From contig NZ_RPDJ01000043.1 in NCBI RefSeq assembly GCF_004023625.1, forward strand, positions 1 to 64,000: a stretch of 64,000 nt of DNA. Reading direction: 5' to 3'. Under the pieces are notes generated by a model. That model saw nothing but the letters and a program-made list of their open reading frames with translations. It had not been told where the DNA came from and made no database searches. The position numbers were made by a program, and so were the translations under genes. Numbering within the stretch: position 1 is the first letter of the stretch; every line of letters starts with the position of its first letter. This document shows, piece by piece, positions 34,175 through 42,089 of this stretch. Source of the DNA: Streptomyces cavernae. Its GTDB lineage: Bacteria; Actinomycetota; Actinomycetes; Streptomycetales; Streptomycetaceae.

Positions 34175-35853
34175 CCAGCCCGGCAGACGACGAGTTCACC
34201 GAGCTGGTGGACGCCACGATTCCCCGCGTGGACCTCGTGGACAAGGCCGCCAACGGCCTGCCGTTCCTGCTCGCCAAGCGCCAGGACGGTGCGGGACTCG
34301 TGGACGCCGCCACGGTGCGGGCCCTCATCGGCAAGACCGCCGACCCCGACCCCCAGCCCGCCAACGAGCAGGAGCAGGTGACCATGAGCGGCAGCCCCGC
34401 GGCCATCGCGAAACTCATCCATGAAGCCGCCGTCAGGCACGCCGCCCCGGCCGCCGAGTCGGCTGATGCCGACGTGGCCAAGGGCGCGGTGGTTGACGGG
34501 CCGACCGGCCCGGAGAACGACCTCGATCCGACCACGATCCTCGCCACCCCCGAAGGCGAGCAGGCGCCCGGAAGCCCGATGGAGCCCGGCTCTCCGGCGT
34601 GGGAGGCCGTCGACGCGGCCACCGCCCGCAAGTGGACGGCGATCCTGTCGCGGGCCAAGTCGGCGGTCGCCGTCCTGGCTGAGCGAGAGCTGCTCGAAGC
34701 CGCATCCGCCGACCGCAGCGACTACGACAGCGCGCTCGACCTGACCGACGCCGAGTGCGCCATCGACTACGCCATCTCGATCCTCGCGCCGTTCGCGGTG
34801 GACGAGCAGGCTGAAGTGGACTGTGCGGCGGACATGGTGGCGGCCGTCGGGAAGGCCCTCACCGACTTCGACGCGACGTCGCTCGACACGATCGAGGCCT
34901 TGACGCAGGTCACCAAGGCTGGCCGCGTCCTGTCAGCGAGGAACGAGCAGGCCATCCGCGATGCGGTGGACGCTCTGCAGAAAGTCCTCGCGTCCCTTCC
35001 CGCACCCGTACCCGACAGCCCGGAGGGCGGCCTGCCGGTCGCCAAGGAGGAGACCGCCATGCAGCCGCAGACCGAGCCGTCCCAGACGGCCGACACCCCG
35101 GACGCCGTCGACAAGGCGGCCGACACCGAAAACGCGGACGCCGTCGACACGGCCACCGACCCCGAGGCCCCGGACGTCGTCGGCAAGGCCGACCAGGCGC
35201 CGCAGATCGCGGTGTACGACGCGAAGGGCCGCCTCGTCGGCATCGTGGCTCCCGAGAGCCTGATCCCGGTGGAAAGCCCCGGCGAAGACGACGGTGAGGA
35301 GACCCCGGCCGCCGAGGAGCCCGCCGTCGAGCCGGCCGCGGATGACGCGGCCCCGCCGACCGACCTGAACCCGGCACCGGCCGCAGAGGTCGGTACCCCC
35401 GCCGACGAGATCGGCAAGAACGAGCACACCGACAACGAGACCGACAACGAGACCGACACCGACGCCACTTCGGACGCCGACGTACTCAAGAGCAGCATCG
35501 CGGGCGTGGTCAAGGCGGAACTCGACGCATACAGCGCCACTCAGCAGGAGGTCTTCGCCAAGCAGGCGGAGGCCCTGGCGGAGCTGGCGAGCGTCGTTGA
35601 GACGCTGAAGGGCCGCATCGGGACGCTGGAGGAGCAGCCCGCCGAGCCGAAGGTGTTCACCAACGGAGCCGTCCCGCCCGCGGTACTGCGCGGTCAGGAC
35701 CGAGGCGCCACGCCCCTCGACAGGGGCCGGGCCCTGGAGATGAAGAAGTCCCTGTACGGGGCCGCTGACGCGACCGAGCAGAACCGGGTCGCACAGGACA
35801 TGCAGGCCAACGCCATCGCCCAGCTCCAGAGCATCCATCAGCAGCGCGCGTAA
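34171..35853 (+). CDS. large acidic scaffold-like head assembly protein
   Basis: 560 residues from ATG 34171, coupled to the protease gene. The start (VDATIPRVDLVDKAANGLPF) continues the XkdF/XkdG pattern. The centre is a long Asp/Glu/Ala/Pro-rich region. The C-terminus is coiled coil (VVKAELDAYSATQQEVFAKQ, then AEALAELASVVETLKGRIGT) followed by a basic tail. Position between protease and capsid, acidity and the coiled coil fit a scaffolding protein. It is longer than usual scaffolds (200-400 residues), with several linker-like inserts. Confidence 0.7.
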   Translation: MTSPADDEFTELVDATIPRVDLVDKAANGLPFLLAKRQDGAGLVDAATVRALIGKTADPDPQPANEQEQVTMSGSPAAIAKLIHEAAVRHAAPAAESADADVAKGAVVDGPTGPENDLDPTTILATPEGEQAPGSPMEPGSPAWEAVDAATARKWTAILSRAKSAVAVLAERELLEAASADRSDYDSALDLTDAECAIDYAISILAPFAVDEQAEVDCAADMVAAVGKALTDFDATSLDTIEALTQVTKAGRVLSARNEQAIRDAVDALQKVLASLPAPVPDSPEGGLPVAKEETAMQPQTEPSQTADTPDAVDKAADTENADAVDTATDPEAPDVVGKADQAPQIAVYDAKGRLVGIVAPESLIPVESPGEDDGEETPAAEEPAVEPAADDAAPPTDLNPAPAAEVGTPADEIGKNEHTDNETDNETDTDATSDADVLKSSIAGVVKAELDAYSATQQEVFAKQAEALAELASVVETLKGRIGTLEEQPAEPKVFTNGAVPPAVLRGQDRGATPLDRGRALEMKKSLYGAADATEQNRVAQDMQANAIAQLQSIHQQRA

Positions 35854-35877
35854 GCGCCCCCCAAACCACATCCCGCG

Positions 35878-35911
35878 AGCCCCCGAGACACCAGTTGTCC
35901 GGGGGCTTCTT
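35878..35911 (+). terminator. terminator-like hairpin between scaffold and capsid genes
   Basis: AGCCCCCG-A-GAC, 7-base loop, GT-C-CGGGGGCT, then TTCTTG. In phage late operons such hairpins lower or protect transcripts around the capsid gene rather than ending the operon. Confidence 0.7.
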
Positions 35912-35932
35912 GCATGCCCAGGAGGCATCTCC

Positions 35933-37420
35933 ATGAGCACCGCGCTCAACGAAATGACCGAAGAGACGCTGTCCGCCATCAGCAAGGCCCAGACGACCGG
36001 CATTCTCCAGTCGACCGGTATCTACAGCTACGACCTGTCTGGGCTGGTCAGCCTCATCCCGGTCGTCACCCCGTTCCGGGACATCGTGGCCCGCACGCCG
36101 TCCCCGGACGGTAACCCGTACGCCGTATGGCGAGCGATCATGGACGTGACCAGCAGCCAGCCGGACCCGTCCATGGGCTTCGACTTCGCCGCACCCGAAG
36201 TGCAGTTCTCGGAGCAGGACTTCCAGGCCCGCTACAAGCCGACCGGCTACGCCGGGTTGGTCATGCAGGACGCGTACGACCTGGCCAAGGGCTACGCCGA
36301 CCCGTACGCCGTCGCGACGTTCCAGGTCCTGAACCAGGTGCTGATCGCGGATGACCGCAAGCTGATGGGCGGCCAGTCCTTCGCGCTCGCCCGCCCAGCC
36401 GCCCCCACCCTCACCCAGTCCGCGACCGGTGGCTCCATCGGTTCCGTCACCGCGTATGTCGGTGTCGCGGTCCGCACGGGCAGCGGCTACTACTACGGAT
36501 CCGGCAACAGCCGAGGCAACTCCAGCTCGACCACGTTCGCGTCCGGCACGACCAACGCAATCATCGCCACAGTGCCGGCCGTCCGGGGCGCGGTCGCCTA
36601 CGACTGGTTCTACAGCGCGAACGGCACGACCTGGTACTACTACACGACCACGACCGTCAACACTGTCCAGATCACGGCGACGATCACCGCCAACCAGGCC
36701 CTGCCTTCCCTGCCGGACATGTCGACCTCGTGGAGGGGCACCGCCAACAGCGTCCCGACCTTCAATGCAGCCTCCGACAACGGCAGCGCGAATGCCGCAG
36801 ACTACGACGGCTTCCTCGCCTCGCTGACGGGCGACTACAACGGCGCCGGCCAGTGGGTACAGCCTGGCAACGGCACCGGCAACCCGTCCATCTGGAAGAG
36901 CCTCGACGGCGCCGCGCTCACCCTGTCCGGCGGCAGCATCGCCGAGATCCAGGACAAGCTGTTCCTGCCGCTGTGGCAGCAGGTCAAGACCTCCCCGACC
37001 GCGCTCATGGTCAACGCCGTGCAAGCGCAGCAGATCGCCAACCTGATCCTCGGCTCCACCAGCGCGACGACCTACCTGAACACCGACTCCAGCGGCCGTA
37101 TCAGCGTCACCGCTGGCGGCCGAGTCGGCGAGATCGTCAACGCCCCCGCTGGCGGTGTGACGGTCCCGATCGAGGTTCACACCTCCCTGCCCCCGGGCAC
37201 GATCATCGCCCGCACCGACCGGGTTCCGTTCCCGCAGGCCAACATCTCCTCGGTGCTGGAGTACCGGTCCCTGCGCGACACCGCCCAGTTCGACTACGGC
37301 ATCTCCCGTATCGGGGGCACGGCCGGTGGCGGCCCGCGCAAGGAGTTCGAGATCCGTTCCGTGGGCGCCTTCCTGAACCGTGCCCCGGTCGCGATGGCCG
37401 TCCTGTCCAACGTCGGCTGA
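35933..37420 (+). CDS. major capsid protein with an inserted Ig/fibronectin-like domain
   Basis: 495 residues from ATG 35933, with CAGGAGG upstream. Residues 1-145 and ~280-495 fit an HK97-type shell protein (SIYSYDL-type start GIYSYDLSGLVSLIPVVTPF, FQARYKPTGYAGLVMQDAYD, then TALMVNAVQAQQIANLILG and EVHTSLPPGTIIARTDRVPF). Residues ~150-270 (RPAAPTLTQSATGGSIGSVT, VRGAVAYDWFYSANGTTWYY) are a beta-sandwich with the alternating pattern of fibronectin type III or Ig-like phage domains, probably displayed on the capsid surface. Flanked by strong hairpins, as expected for the most expressed structural gene. Confidence 0.85.
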   Translation: MSTALNEMTEETLSAISKAQTTGILQSTGIYSYDLSGLVSLIPVVTPFRDIVARTPSPDGNPYAVWRAIMDVTSSQPDPSMGFDFAAPEVQFSEQDFQARYKPTGYAGLVMQDAYDLAKGYADPYAVATFQVLNQVLIADDRKLMGGQSFALARPAAPTLTQSATGGSIGSVTAYVGVAVRTGSGYYYGSGNSRGNSSSTTFASGTTNAIIATVPAVRGAVAYDWFYSANGTTWYYYTTTTVNTVQITATITANQALPSLPDMSTSWRGTANSVPTFNAASDNGSANAADYDGFLASLTGDYNGAGQWVQPGNGTGNPSIWKSLDGAALTLSGGSIAEIQDKLFLPLWQQVKTSPTALMVNAVQAQQIANLILGSTSATTYLNTDSSGRISVTAGGRVGEIVNAPAGGVTVPIEVHTSLPPGTIIARTDRVPFPQANISSVLEYRSLRDTAQFDYGISRIGGTAGGGPRKEFEIRSVGAFLNRAPVAMAVLSNVG

Positions 37421-37454
37421 CCCGGGCTCGCAGCCGAGGTCGACAGAGCAGCCA

Positions 37455-37496
37455 CGGGACGGCCCCCCACGGGCACCTGCCCGGGGGGCCGTCCCG
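37455..37496 (+). terminator. 14-bp GC hairpin after the capsid gene
   Basis: CGGGACGGCCCCCC (37455-37468) pairs perfectly with GGGGGGCCGTCCCG (37483-37496) around a 14-base loop that can itself pair. There is no T tract. It likely blocks exonucleases or slows polymerase, giving more capsid mRNA than downstream mRNA. Confidence 0.75.
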
Positions 37497-37526
37497 GCGC
37501 CACCCGAGTTTCAAGGAGAGCAGCAG

Positions 37527-37862
37527 ATGCGCCTTTACACGCGCACGGGCGCGACCGCGGTCGATGACCCCGAGTACGGAAACTTCCAAGCCGACGACGA
37601 GGGCGGGTTCGACCTGCCCGACCCCCTGGCCAACCGGCTTCACGGCTTCCACATCAACGGGCGTCCGGCGTGGGAGACCGACCTGGAGCGGCAGAACCGG
37701 CTGATCGCCGAGGAGATCGAGCGGCGCAAGGACCCGGCGACGCTGCTGGCAGCAGTGCAGCAGCTCGTGGCCGCGGCACAGTCCCTGCCCCAGGCCGCCG
37801 CCGAGCCGCCCGCCACGCCCGCCAAGCGCACGCCCAAGCGTGCCACCGCCCCGTCCAAGTAA
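37527..37862 (+). CDS. small head protein, function unknown
   Basis: 111 residues from ATG 37527, with AAGGAGAG upstream. The N-terminus (YTRTGATAVDDPEYGNFQAD) and the middle (LERQNRLIAEEIERRKDPAT, a helix) look real, and the C-terminus is a basic Ala/Pro/Lys tail like those of capsid accessory proteins. Position right after the capsid gene suggests a head decoration or connector accessory. Confidence 0.7.
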   Translation: MRLYTRTGATAVDDPEYGNFQADDEGGFDLPDPLANRLHGFHINGRPAWETDLERQNRLIAEEIERRKDPATLLAAVQQLVAAAQSLPQAAAEPPATPAKRTPKRATAPSK

Positions 37863-37890
37863 CCCGACCAACCGGAAGAAGGGGTGACCG

Positions 37891-38748
37891 TTGCCCACCA
37901 CCCCGTACGTGACCGCAGCCGAGTTCGCCGCGCACCCCACCTACCTGGACCTCGACGACCTGCGCTCCGGGGTCAGCGACCCGGCGGCACAAACGGCCGA
38001 ACTGACGAACCTTCTGCTGACGGCGTCGGCGTGGGCCGACGGCGAGTGCAACCAGCCGCTCGCCGCCCACCAGGTCACCACCACGACACGAGGCCGGATC
38101 GACCAGGACGGCATCCTGCGCGTGCACGCCTTCAACCATCCCGTCCTGGCCGTATCGTCCCTCGCGTACGGGCCAACCCCGTTTGCGCTGACCACCCCCG
38201 ACACGTCACGGCAGTGGGCGCTCGAGGGCGAAACGAACAACGTGCTGCTAAACACCGGCCACGCCTTCCCGGCCGGCCAGTGGCTGACGGTCCAGTGGAC
38301 CTACGTGGCGGGCTGGGTATCCACCGTCCTCACGACGGACGCCCCAGCGGAAGCCGGATCGCTCACGGTGGCCGACCCGACTGGCATCCTCCCGGGCACC
38401 TCCTACCGGCTGTGGGAACCCGGCAGCGAGGAAACCATCACAATCTCCCCGTCCTACACCCCGCCAGCAGCCACCACGCCCCCAACAGCGACCGCGGTCC
38501 CGCTCGCCCGACCGACCACCTTCGCGCACACCGCGGGCGCCGGCTGGTCAGGCATGCCCGCAGACATGCGCCTGGCGGTCGTCAACTACACGGTCTCGCT
38601 GCTGATGCGCCCGGACACCACCGCCGAGGACGCCTACCCGGACACCTCGCTCGCCGCCACCACCCGGCAGCAGGACAGCCGCAGGGACGGCTCCGGCCTC
38701 GTCGCCGAGGCCAAACGGATCCTCAACACCTATGCGAGACGCGTATGA
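37891..38748 (+). CDS. head-tail connector (adaptor) protein
   Basis: 285 residues from TTG 37891, with GGAAGAAGGGG upstream. The N-terminus (YVTAAEFAAHPTYLDLDDL, then LTNLLLTASAWADGECNQPL) is the four-helix connector pattern of gp6/gp15-like proteins, and the C-terminal helix (AEAKRILNTYARR) completes it. Between them is an inserted beta domain (~85-200). It should bind the portal ring and receive the tail. The stop overlaps the next ATG. Confidence 0.7.
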   Translation: MPTTPYVTAAEFAAHPTYLDLDDLRSGVSDPAAQTAELTNLLLTASAWADGECNQPLAAHQVTTTTRGRIDQDGILRVHAFNHPVLAVSSLAYGPTPFALTTPDTSRQWALEGETNNVLLNTGHAFPAGQWLTVQWTYVAGWVSTVLTTDAPAEAGSLTVADPTGILPGTSYRLWEPGSEETITISPSYTPPAATTPPTATAVPLARPTTFAHTAGAGWSGMPADMRLAVVNYTVSLLMRPDTTAEDAYPDTSLAATTRQQDSRRDGSGLVAEAKRILNTYARRV

Positions 38749-39281
38749 GCATCCAGACCGCACTGGACGGCATCTGCCGCTACTTCGGCGGCCCGTACGA
38801 CCCGCCAACCCGCACCTACCGAACGTCGCCGCTGGCTCAGTACGGCGTCGGCGTGGTCCGGCGCGGCTGGCCCAAGCGGGACGACCACGCCGACTACTTC
38901 CACGGCCAGCAGCCCGGCGCCCGCACAGGCTGCCAAATCGTGGTCTACATCCCCCGCAGCACCGAGACCCGCTTCGCAGTCGGCGGCGCCACGGGCGGCC
39001 ACAAGAACGTGCTGTACGAGGTGCAGTTGTGCTGCTACATCCGCTCCCGCACCCCGCATGCGGAGGACGCGCAGGACGACGTGTACGCACTGCGGGACGC
39101 CCTCGTGACACACCTACGCGCTGATCGCACGCTCGGTGGCGCGGTGTTCGAGGCGGGCGAGGCAGTCGACGGCGGTAGCGGCTCCGTCGACTTCGAGTAC
39201 GGCCAGCCCGAGACGAAAGCCGAGCTGACCAAGTCGTTTCTGCTGATGACGTTCCCGGCGCTGGAGATCGTCCAAGCCTGA
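38745..39281 (+). CDS. head-closure or tail-terminator-like protein
   Basis: 178 residues from ATG 38745 (ATGA overlap). SIQTALDGICRYFGGPYDPP, CQIVVYIPRSTETRFAVGG, NVLYEVQLCCYIRSRTPHAE and DVYALRDALVTHLRADRTLG have the alternating strand and helix order of tail terminator/neck proteins. Position between connector and tail tube supports this. Confidence 0.65.
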   Translation: MSIQTALDGICRYFGGPYDPPTRTYRTSPLAQYGVGVVRRGWPKRDDHADYFHGQQPGARTGCQIVVYIPRSTETRFAVGGATGGHKNVLYEVQLCCYIRSRTPHAEDAQDDVYALRDALVTHLRADRTLGGAVFEAGEAVDGGSGSVDFEYGQPETKAELTKSFLLMTFPALEIVQA

Positions 39282-39333
39282 CCCGGCCCCGCACCCCTCT
39301 TTCCCCCAGTTGTCCACCGGACCGGAGTTCCGC

Positions 39334-39654
39334 ATGCCTGCGAAGCCTGCCCCGTCGCCTGAGCCGGACCCGACTCCGGCCGCCGAGGCCACCCCCGCAC
39401 CCGAGCCCGCGCCGAGGGAGTCGGCCACGGCCGACGGACGGCTCCCGGCCGGGATGTACCAGTTCACCGGCACCCTGCCGACCCAGTACCTCGACGTGCC
39501 GCTCACTGCCCGCCCCGCCGACGGCGACAGCCCGGCGACGGTGTTCGCCTGGCCGTTCGGCGCGCCCGCAGACGGCCGCTGGGAGCCCACCAGAAGGAAG
39601 CCCAACCAGGTCGCGGACAACGACAACGCCGCGCCGCTCTCCACGGAGGAGTGA
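39334..39654 (+). CDS. hypothetical Pro/Ala-rich virion protein
   Basis: 106 residues from ATG 39334. The N-terminus is a Pro/Ala/Glu linker. The second half (GMYQFTGTLPTQYLDVPLTA, then WPFGAPADGRWEPTRRKPN) is a compact beta-like stretch. It lies just upstream of the tail tube gene. No family recognised. Confidence 0.6.
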   Translation: MPAKPAPSPEPDPTPAAEATPAPEPAPRESATADGRLPAGMYQFTGTLPTQYLDVPLTARPADGDSPATVFAWPFGAPADGRWEPTRRKPNQVADNDNAAPLSTEE

Positions 39655-39657
39655 CCG

Positions 39658-40908
39658 GTGGTCGCCACGTACGCATCCACAAAGCAGTTCGTCGGCATCG
39701 CCCCGGAGGCCGCACAAGGCACACCGGTGGCGATGACCGCCACCCAGCTCCTCACCACGTTCACACCCAGCGACAAGCCCACCTACCTCAAGGACCAGTC
39801 GTGGCACGGGTCGATGGGCACCGACGCCTTCGCGCACATCCTCGGCACCGGCACCGCCGACATCAGCCTCGGCGGCCCCGTGTACGGAGACACGGCCGGG
39901 TACTGGCTGCGGAACATCCTCGGTGACGTGGCCGTGACCGGCACCCCGACCGGCAGCGGCGCAACCACCCTGTCCACGTCCGCCGCGGCCGGCGCAACGT
40001 CGATCACGACCGCGGCCACCATCGCGGCGGGCACGCTCGTGCAGATCGGTACCGGCGCCACCGCCGAGGTCGTCACAACCGGCGCCCCGAGTGGATCGGG
40101 CCCGTACACCATCCCGATCACGAGCGCGGGGGCGGGCCTGGCGTACGCGCACGCGTCGACGCAGGCGGTGACCCCGGTCCAGCCGGGCGGCCCGTTCACC
40201 TACGCCTGGTCGCTGCTCAACAGTGGTGGCGGGCAGCCGCCGTCGCACAGCATCACGCACTACCTCGGCCCGACCGCCGGGACTGGTGCGCGTCAGTACC
40301 CCGGCTTCTGCCTCAGCCAGTACAACTTCACTTTCAACGCCGAGTCGGAGTTGCTCGCATGGACGGGACAGGGCACCTCGTGGCCGTCAGCCATCGCGAG
40401 TGCCGCGCCGACCGCGGCCCCCACCACCGTGCTGCCGACCGCCTCGTGGCGTACGCGGGTCGGTATCGGCGGGCCAGCGTCCGGGGGCACCCTCGTGCAG
40501 ACCGTCACGGACGGCGAGGTCAACCTCACGCGCGAGCTCCAGCCGGTGTTCACCGCCAACGGTTCCCGCACCCCGTACGTCATCCACCGCGGCGGCCTCA
40601 CCGTCGCCGGGAAACTGAACTTCTCCGCCGTGTCCGACGAGAGCGTGCTGCTCTACATGCTGAACAACACGCAGCCACCCGTGCAGATCGTGTGCGACAA
40701 CGGCCTGGCCGGTAACGCGCAGATCATCGTGCAGCTCGACATGCAGTCGGCGGCGTTCACGCAGGCCGACCCGGACACCTCGAAGGCCGCCGTCGGCTAC
40801 CAGGCGTCGTTCGAGGCAAACTTCAACACCACCAACGCAGGCGGGTCCGGGGGCATGTCCCCGATCAAGGTGTCCGTGACCTGCGCTGTCCCGCCCGGCT
40901 CCTTCTGA
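39658..40908 (+). CDS. major tail (tube) protein
   Basis: 416 residues from GTG 39658. The protein is Thr/Gly/Ala-rich beta-structure without Cys clusters (TKQFVGIAPEAAQGTPVAM, LGGPVYGDTAGYWLRNILG, LSQYNFTFNAESELLAWTGQ, VTDGEVNLTRELQPVFTANG). Residues ~90-170 (TSITTAATIAAGTLVQIGTG) look like an extra domain within the tube fold. Position before the tail chaperones and tape measure is diagnostic of the tube gene in siphophages. Confidence 0.8.
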   Translation: MVATYASTKQFVGIAPEAAQGTPVAMTATQLLTTFTPSDKPTYLKDQSWHGSMGTDAFAHILGTGTADISLGGPVYGDTAGYWLRNILGDVAVTGTPTGSGATTLSTSAAAGATSITTAATIAAGTLVQIGTGATAEVVTTGAPSGSGPYTIPITSAGAGLAYAHASTQAVTPVQPGGPFTYAWSLLNSGGGQPPSHSITHYLGPTAGTGARQYPGFCLSQYNFTFNAESELLAWTGQGTSWPSAIASAAPTAAPTTVLPTASWRTRVGIGGPASGGTLVQTVTDGEVNLTRELQPVFTANGSRTPYVIHRGGLTVAGKLNFSAVSDESVLLYMLNNTQPPVQIVCDNGLAGNAQIIVQLDMQSAAFTQADPDTSKAAVGYQASFEANFNTTNAGGSGGMSPIKVSVTCAVPPGSF

Positions 40909-40932
40909 CCCCACGGCCGGCTTCCCCCTGTC

Positions 40933-40967
40933 TGCGGTCCTGGAGAAGGAAGGGCTCCGGGACCGCA
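40933..40967 (+). other. hairpin after the tail tube gene
   Basis: TGCGGTCC-T-GGAG, 9-base loop, CTCC-G-GGACCGCA: a 12-bp stem with one T/G internal position, with no T tract. Probably an mRNA-processing or attenuation hairpin below the highly expressed tube gene. Confidence 0.65.
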
Positions 40968-40997
40968 CCCCCCTTCCACCTGAGAGGTCAAACCCTC

Positions 40998-41360
40998 ATG
41001 TCCGACCGTCACTCCCTCGTAGCCGAAGGCTCCTGGGTCCAGCTCCGTGACCCGCGCACCCTCAAGTCCGGCGACAAACGGCGTGTGCTGCGCGCGATCC
41101 GCGACACCGGCGAGACCGGCGAAGTCGCGCTCAGCATGCTCGACGCGATCGCCATCGTCGCGATCGAGACGTGGAGCCTGGCACTGCCCGTGCCCGCGGT
41201 GGACGTCGCCGCGCTGGACCTCATGGAGATCGCGGACTACGACAAGCTGTCCGACCTCCTCGCCCCGACGCAGGAAGCCCTCTTCCCGACGCCGGTAGAC
41301 GCCGAGAGCCCGGAACAGGCGGAGGACCCGCAGTCCCCTACCGAGCCTTCCGCCGCATAG
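40998..41360 (+). CDS. tail assembly chaperone, G-type short product
   Basis: 120 residues from ATG 40998. SWVQLRDPRTLKSGDKRRVL, then ALSMLDAIAIVAIETWSLAL and DVAALDLMEIADYDKLSDLL match the first chaperone (gpG-like) of actinophages, which coats the tape measure protein during tail assembly. It is located between tube and tape measure, where this pair always lies. Confidence 0.8.
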   Translation: MSDRHSLVAEGSWVQLRDPRTLKSGDKRRVLRAIRDTGETGEVALSMLDAIAIVAIETWSLALPVPAVDVAALDLMEIADYDKLSDLLAPTQEALFPTPVDAESPEQAEDPQSPTEPSAA

Positions 41361-41599
41361 TCGCGCGGCTGGAAGGACGCCCCGTCCCAGGCAGCGAGAC
41401 GCTGCCGCCCACGCTGCTGGAGGAAGCAGCCGACTACGCCTTCTTCGCCGAACGCTGGGGCTGGCCCCCGTCCGTGGTCGACGAACAGCCCGCGTGGATC
41501 CTCGATCGGCTACCGACCCTCGCGGCCGCGTGGGACGAAGCCAAGGCCGCCGTCAACGAACGCGCCGCCCAAGAGGCAGAGAGCCAAACGGGGAGGTGA
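40998..41599 (+). CDS. tail assembly chaperone, GT-type frameshift product
   Basis: The frame one base back continues past the G stop and reads YRAFRRIVARLEGRPVPGSE, EAADYAFFAERWGWPPSVVD and RLPTLAAAWDEAKAAVNERA to TGA 41599, without its own start codon or ribosome site. A -1 shift somewhere between ~41285 and 41345 would fuse it to the G product, as in lambda gpG-gpGT. A perfect X-XXY-YYZ slippery heptamer is not evident; CTTCCCG and GTCCCCT are the nearest candidates, so the exact site is open. Confidence 0.75.
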
Positions 41600-41606
41600 C
41601 GGGCTG

Positions 41607-42050
41607 GTGGACGTCCACGTCAACGTCCAGAGCGACGACCCGCTCGCCGCCCTGGACCAGCTCGCGCTGAGGGTACGCACCGCCACCCGCAAAGGCGCCA
41701 AGGAAGCCCTTCGCCTCGTGCACCGCCGTGCCTGGGCCCAGCTGTCGCGCTACTACCACCCGCCGAACACGCCCATCCCGTCACCGCCAGGCCAGCCACC
41801 AGCCCGAATCACCGGGCACCTGCGCGGCTCGCTGTCCCCGACCGGCCCCTTCCCGACAGCGGGGGGCTTCGGCGGCCGGCTCGGTCCCACGGCCGTGTAC
41901 TCACGCATCCAAGAACTCGGCGGTCGGGCCGGCCGAGGCCACTCGGTGACGCTGCCGCCCCGCCCCTACATGCGGCCCACCAGGGCGTCGGTCATCGCTG
42001 ACGGCTCGCTGCGCCGCGCGTTCATCGGCGCCTGGCGCCGCGCCCTGTAG
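41607..42050 (+). CDS. HK97-gp10-like neck/tail completion protein
   Basis: 147 residues from GTG 41607, with GGGAGG at ~41590. VDVHVNVQSDDPLAALDQL, ATRKGAKEALRLVHRRAWA, PPARITGHLRGSLSPTG, VYSRIQELGG and LPPRPYMRPTRASVIADGSL are the gp10/virion-morphogenesis pattern. In most siphophages this gene is between connector and tube genes; here it follows the tail chaperones. Confidence 0.65.
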   Translation: MDVHVNVQSDDPLAALDQLALRVRTATRKGAKEALRLVHRRAWAQLSRYYHPPNTPIPSPPGQPPARITGHLRGSLSPTGPFPTAGGFGGRLGPTAVYSRIQELGGRAGRGHSVTLPPRPYMRPTRASVIADGSLRRAFIGAWRRAL

Positions 42051-42089
42051 CCCCTGCCCGGCACGAACAACTGAACAAGGGGAGGGCCC

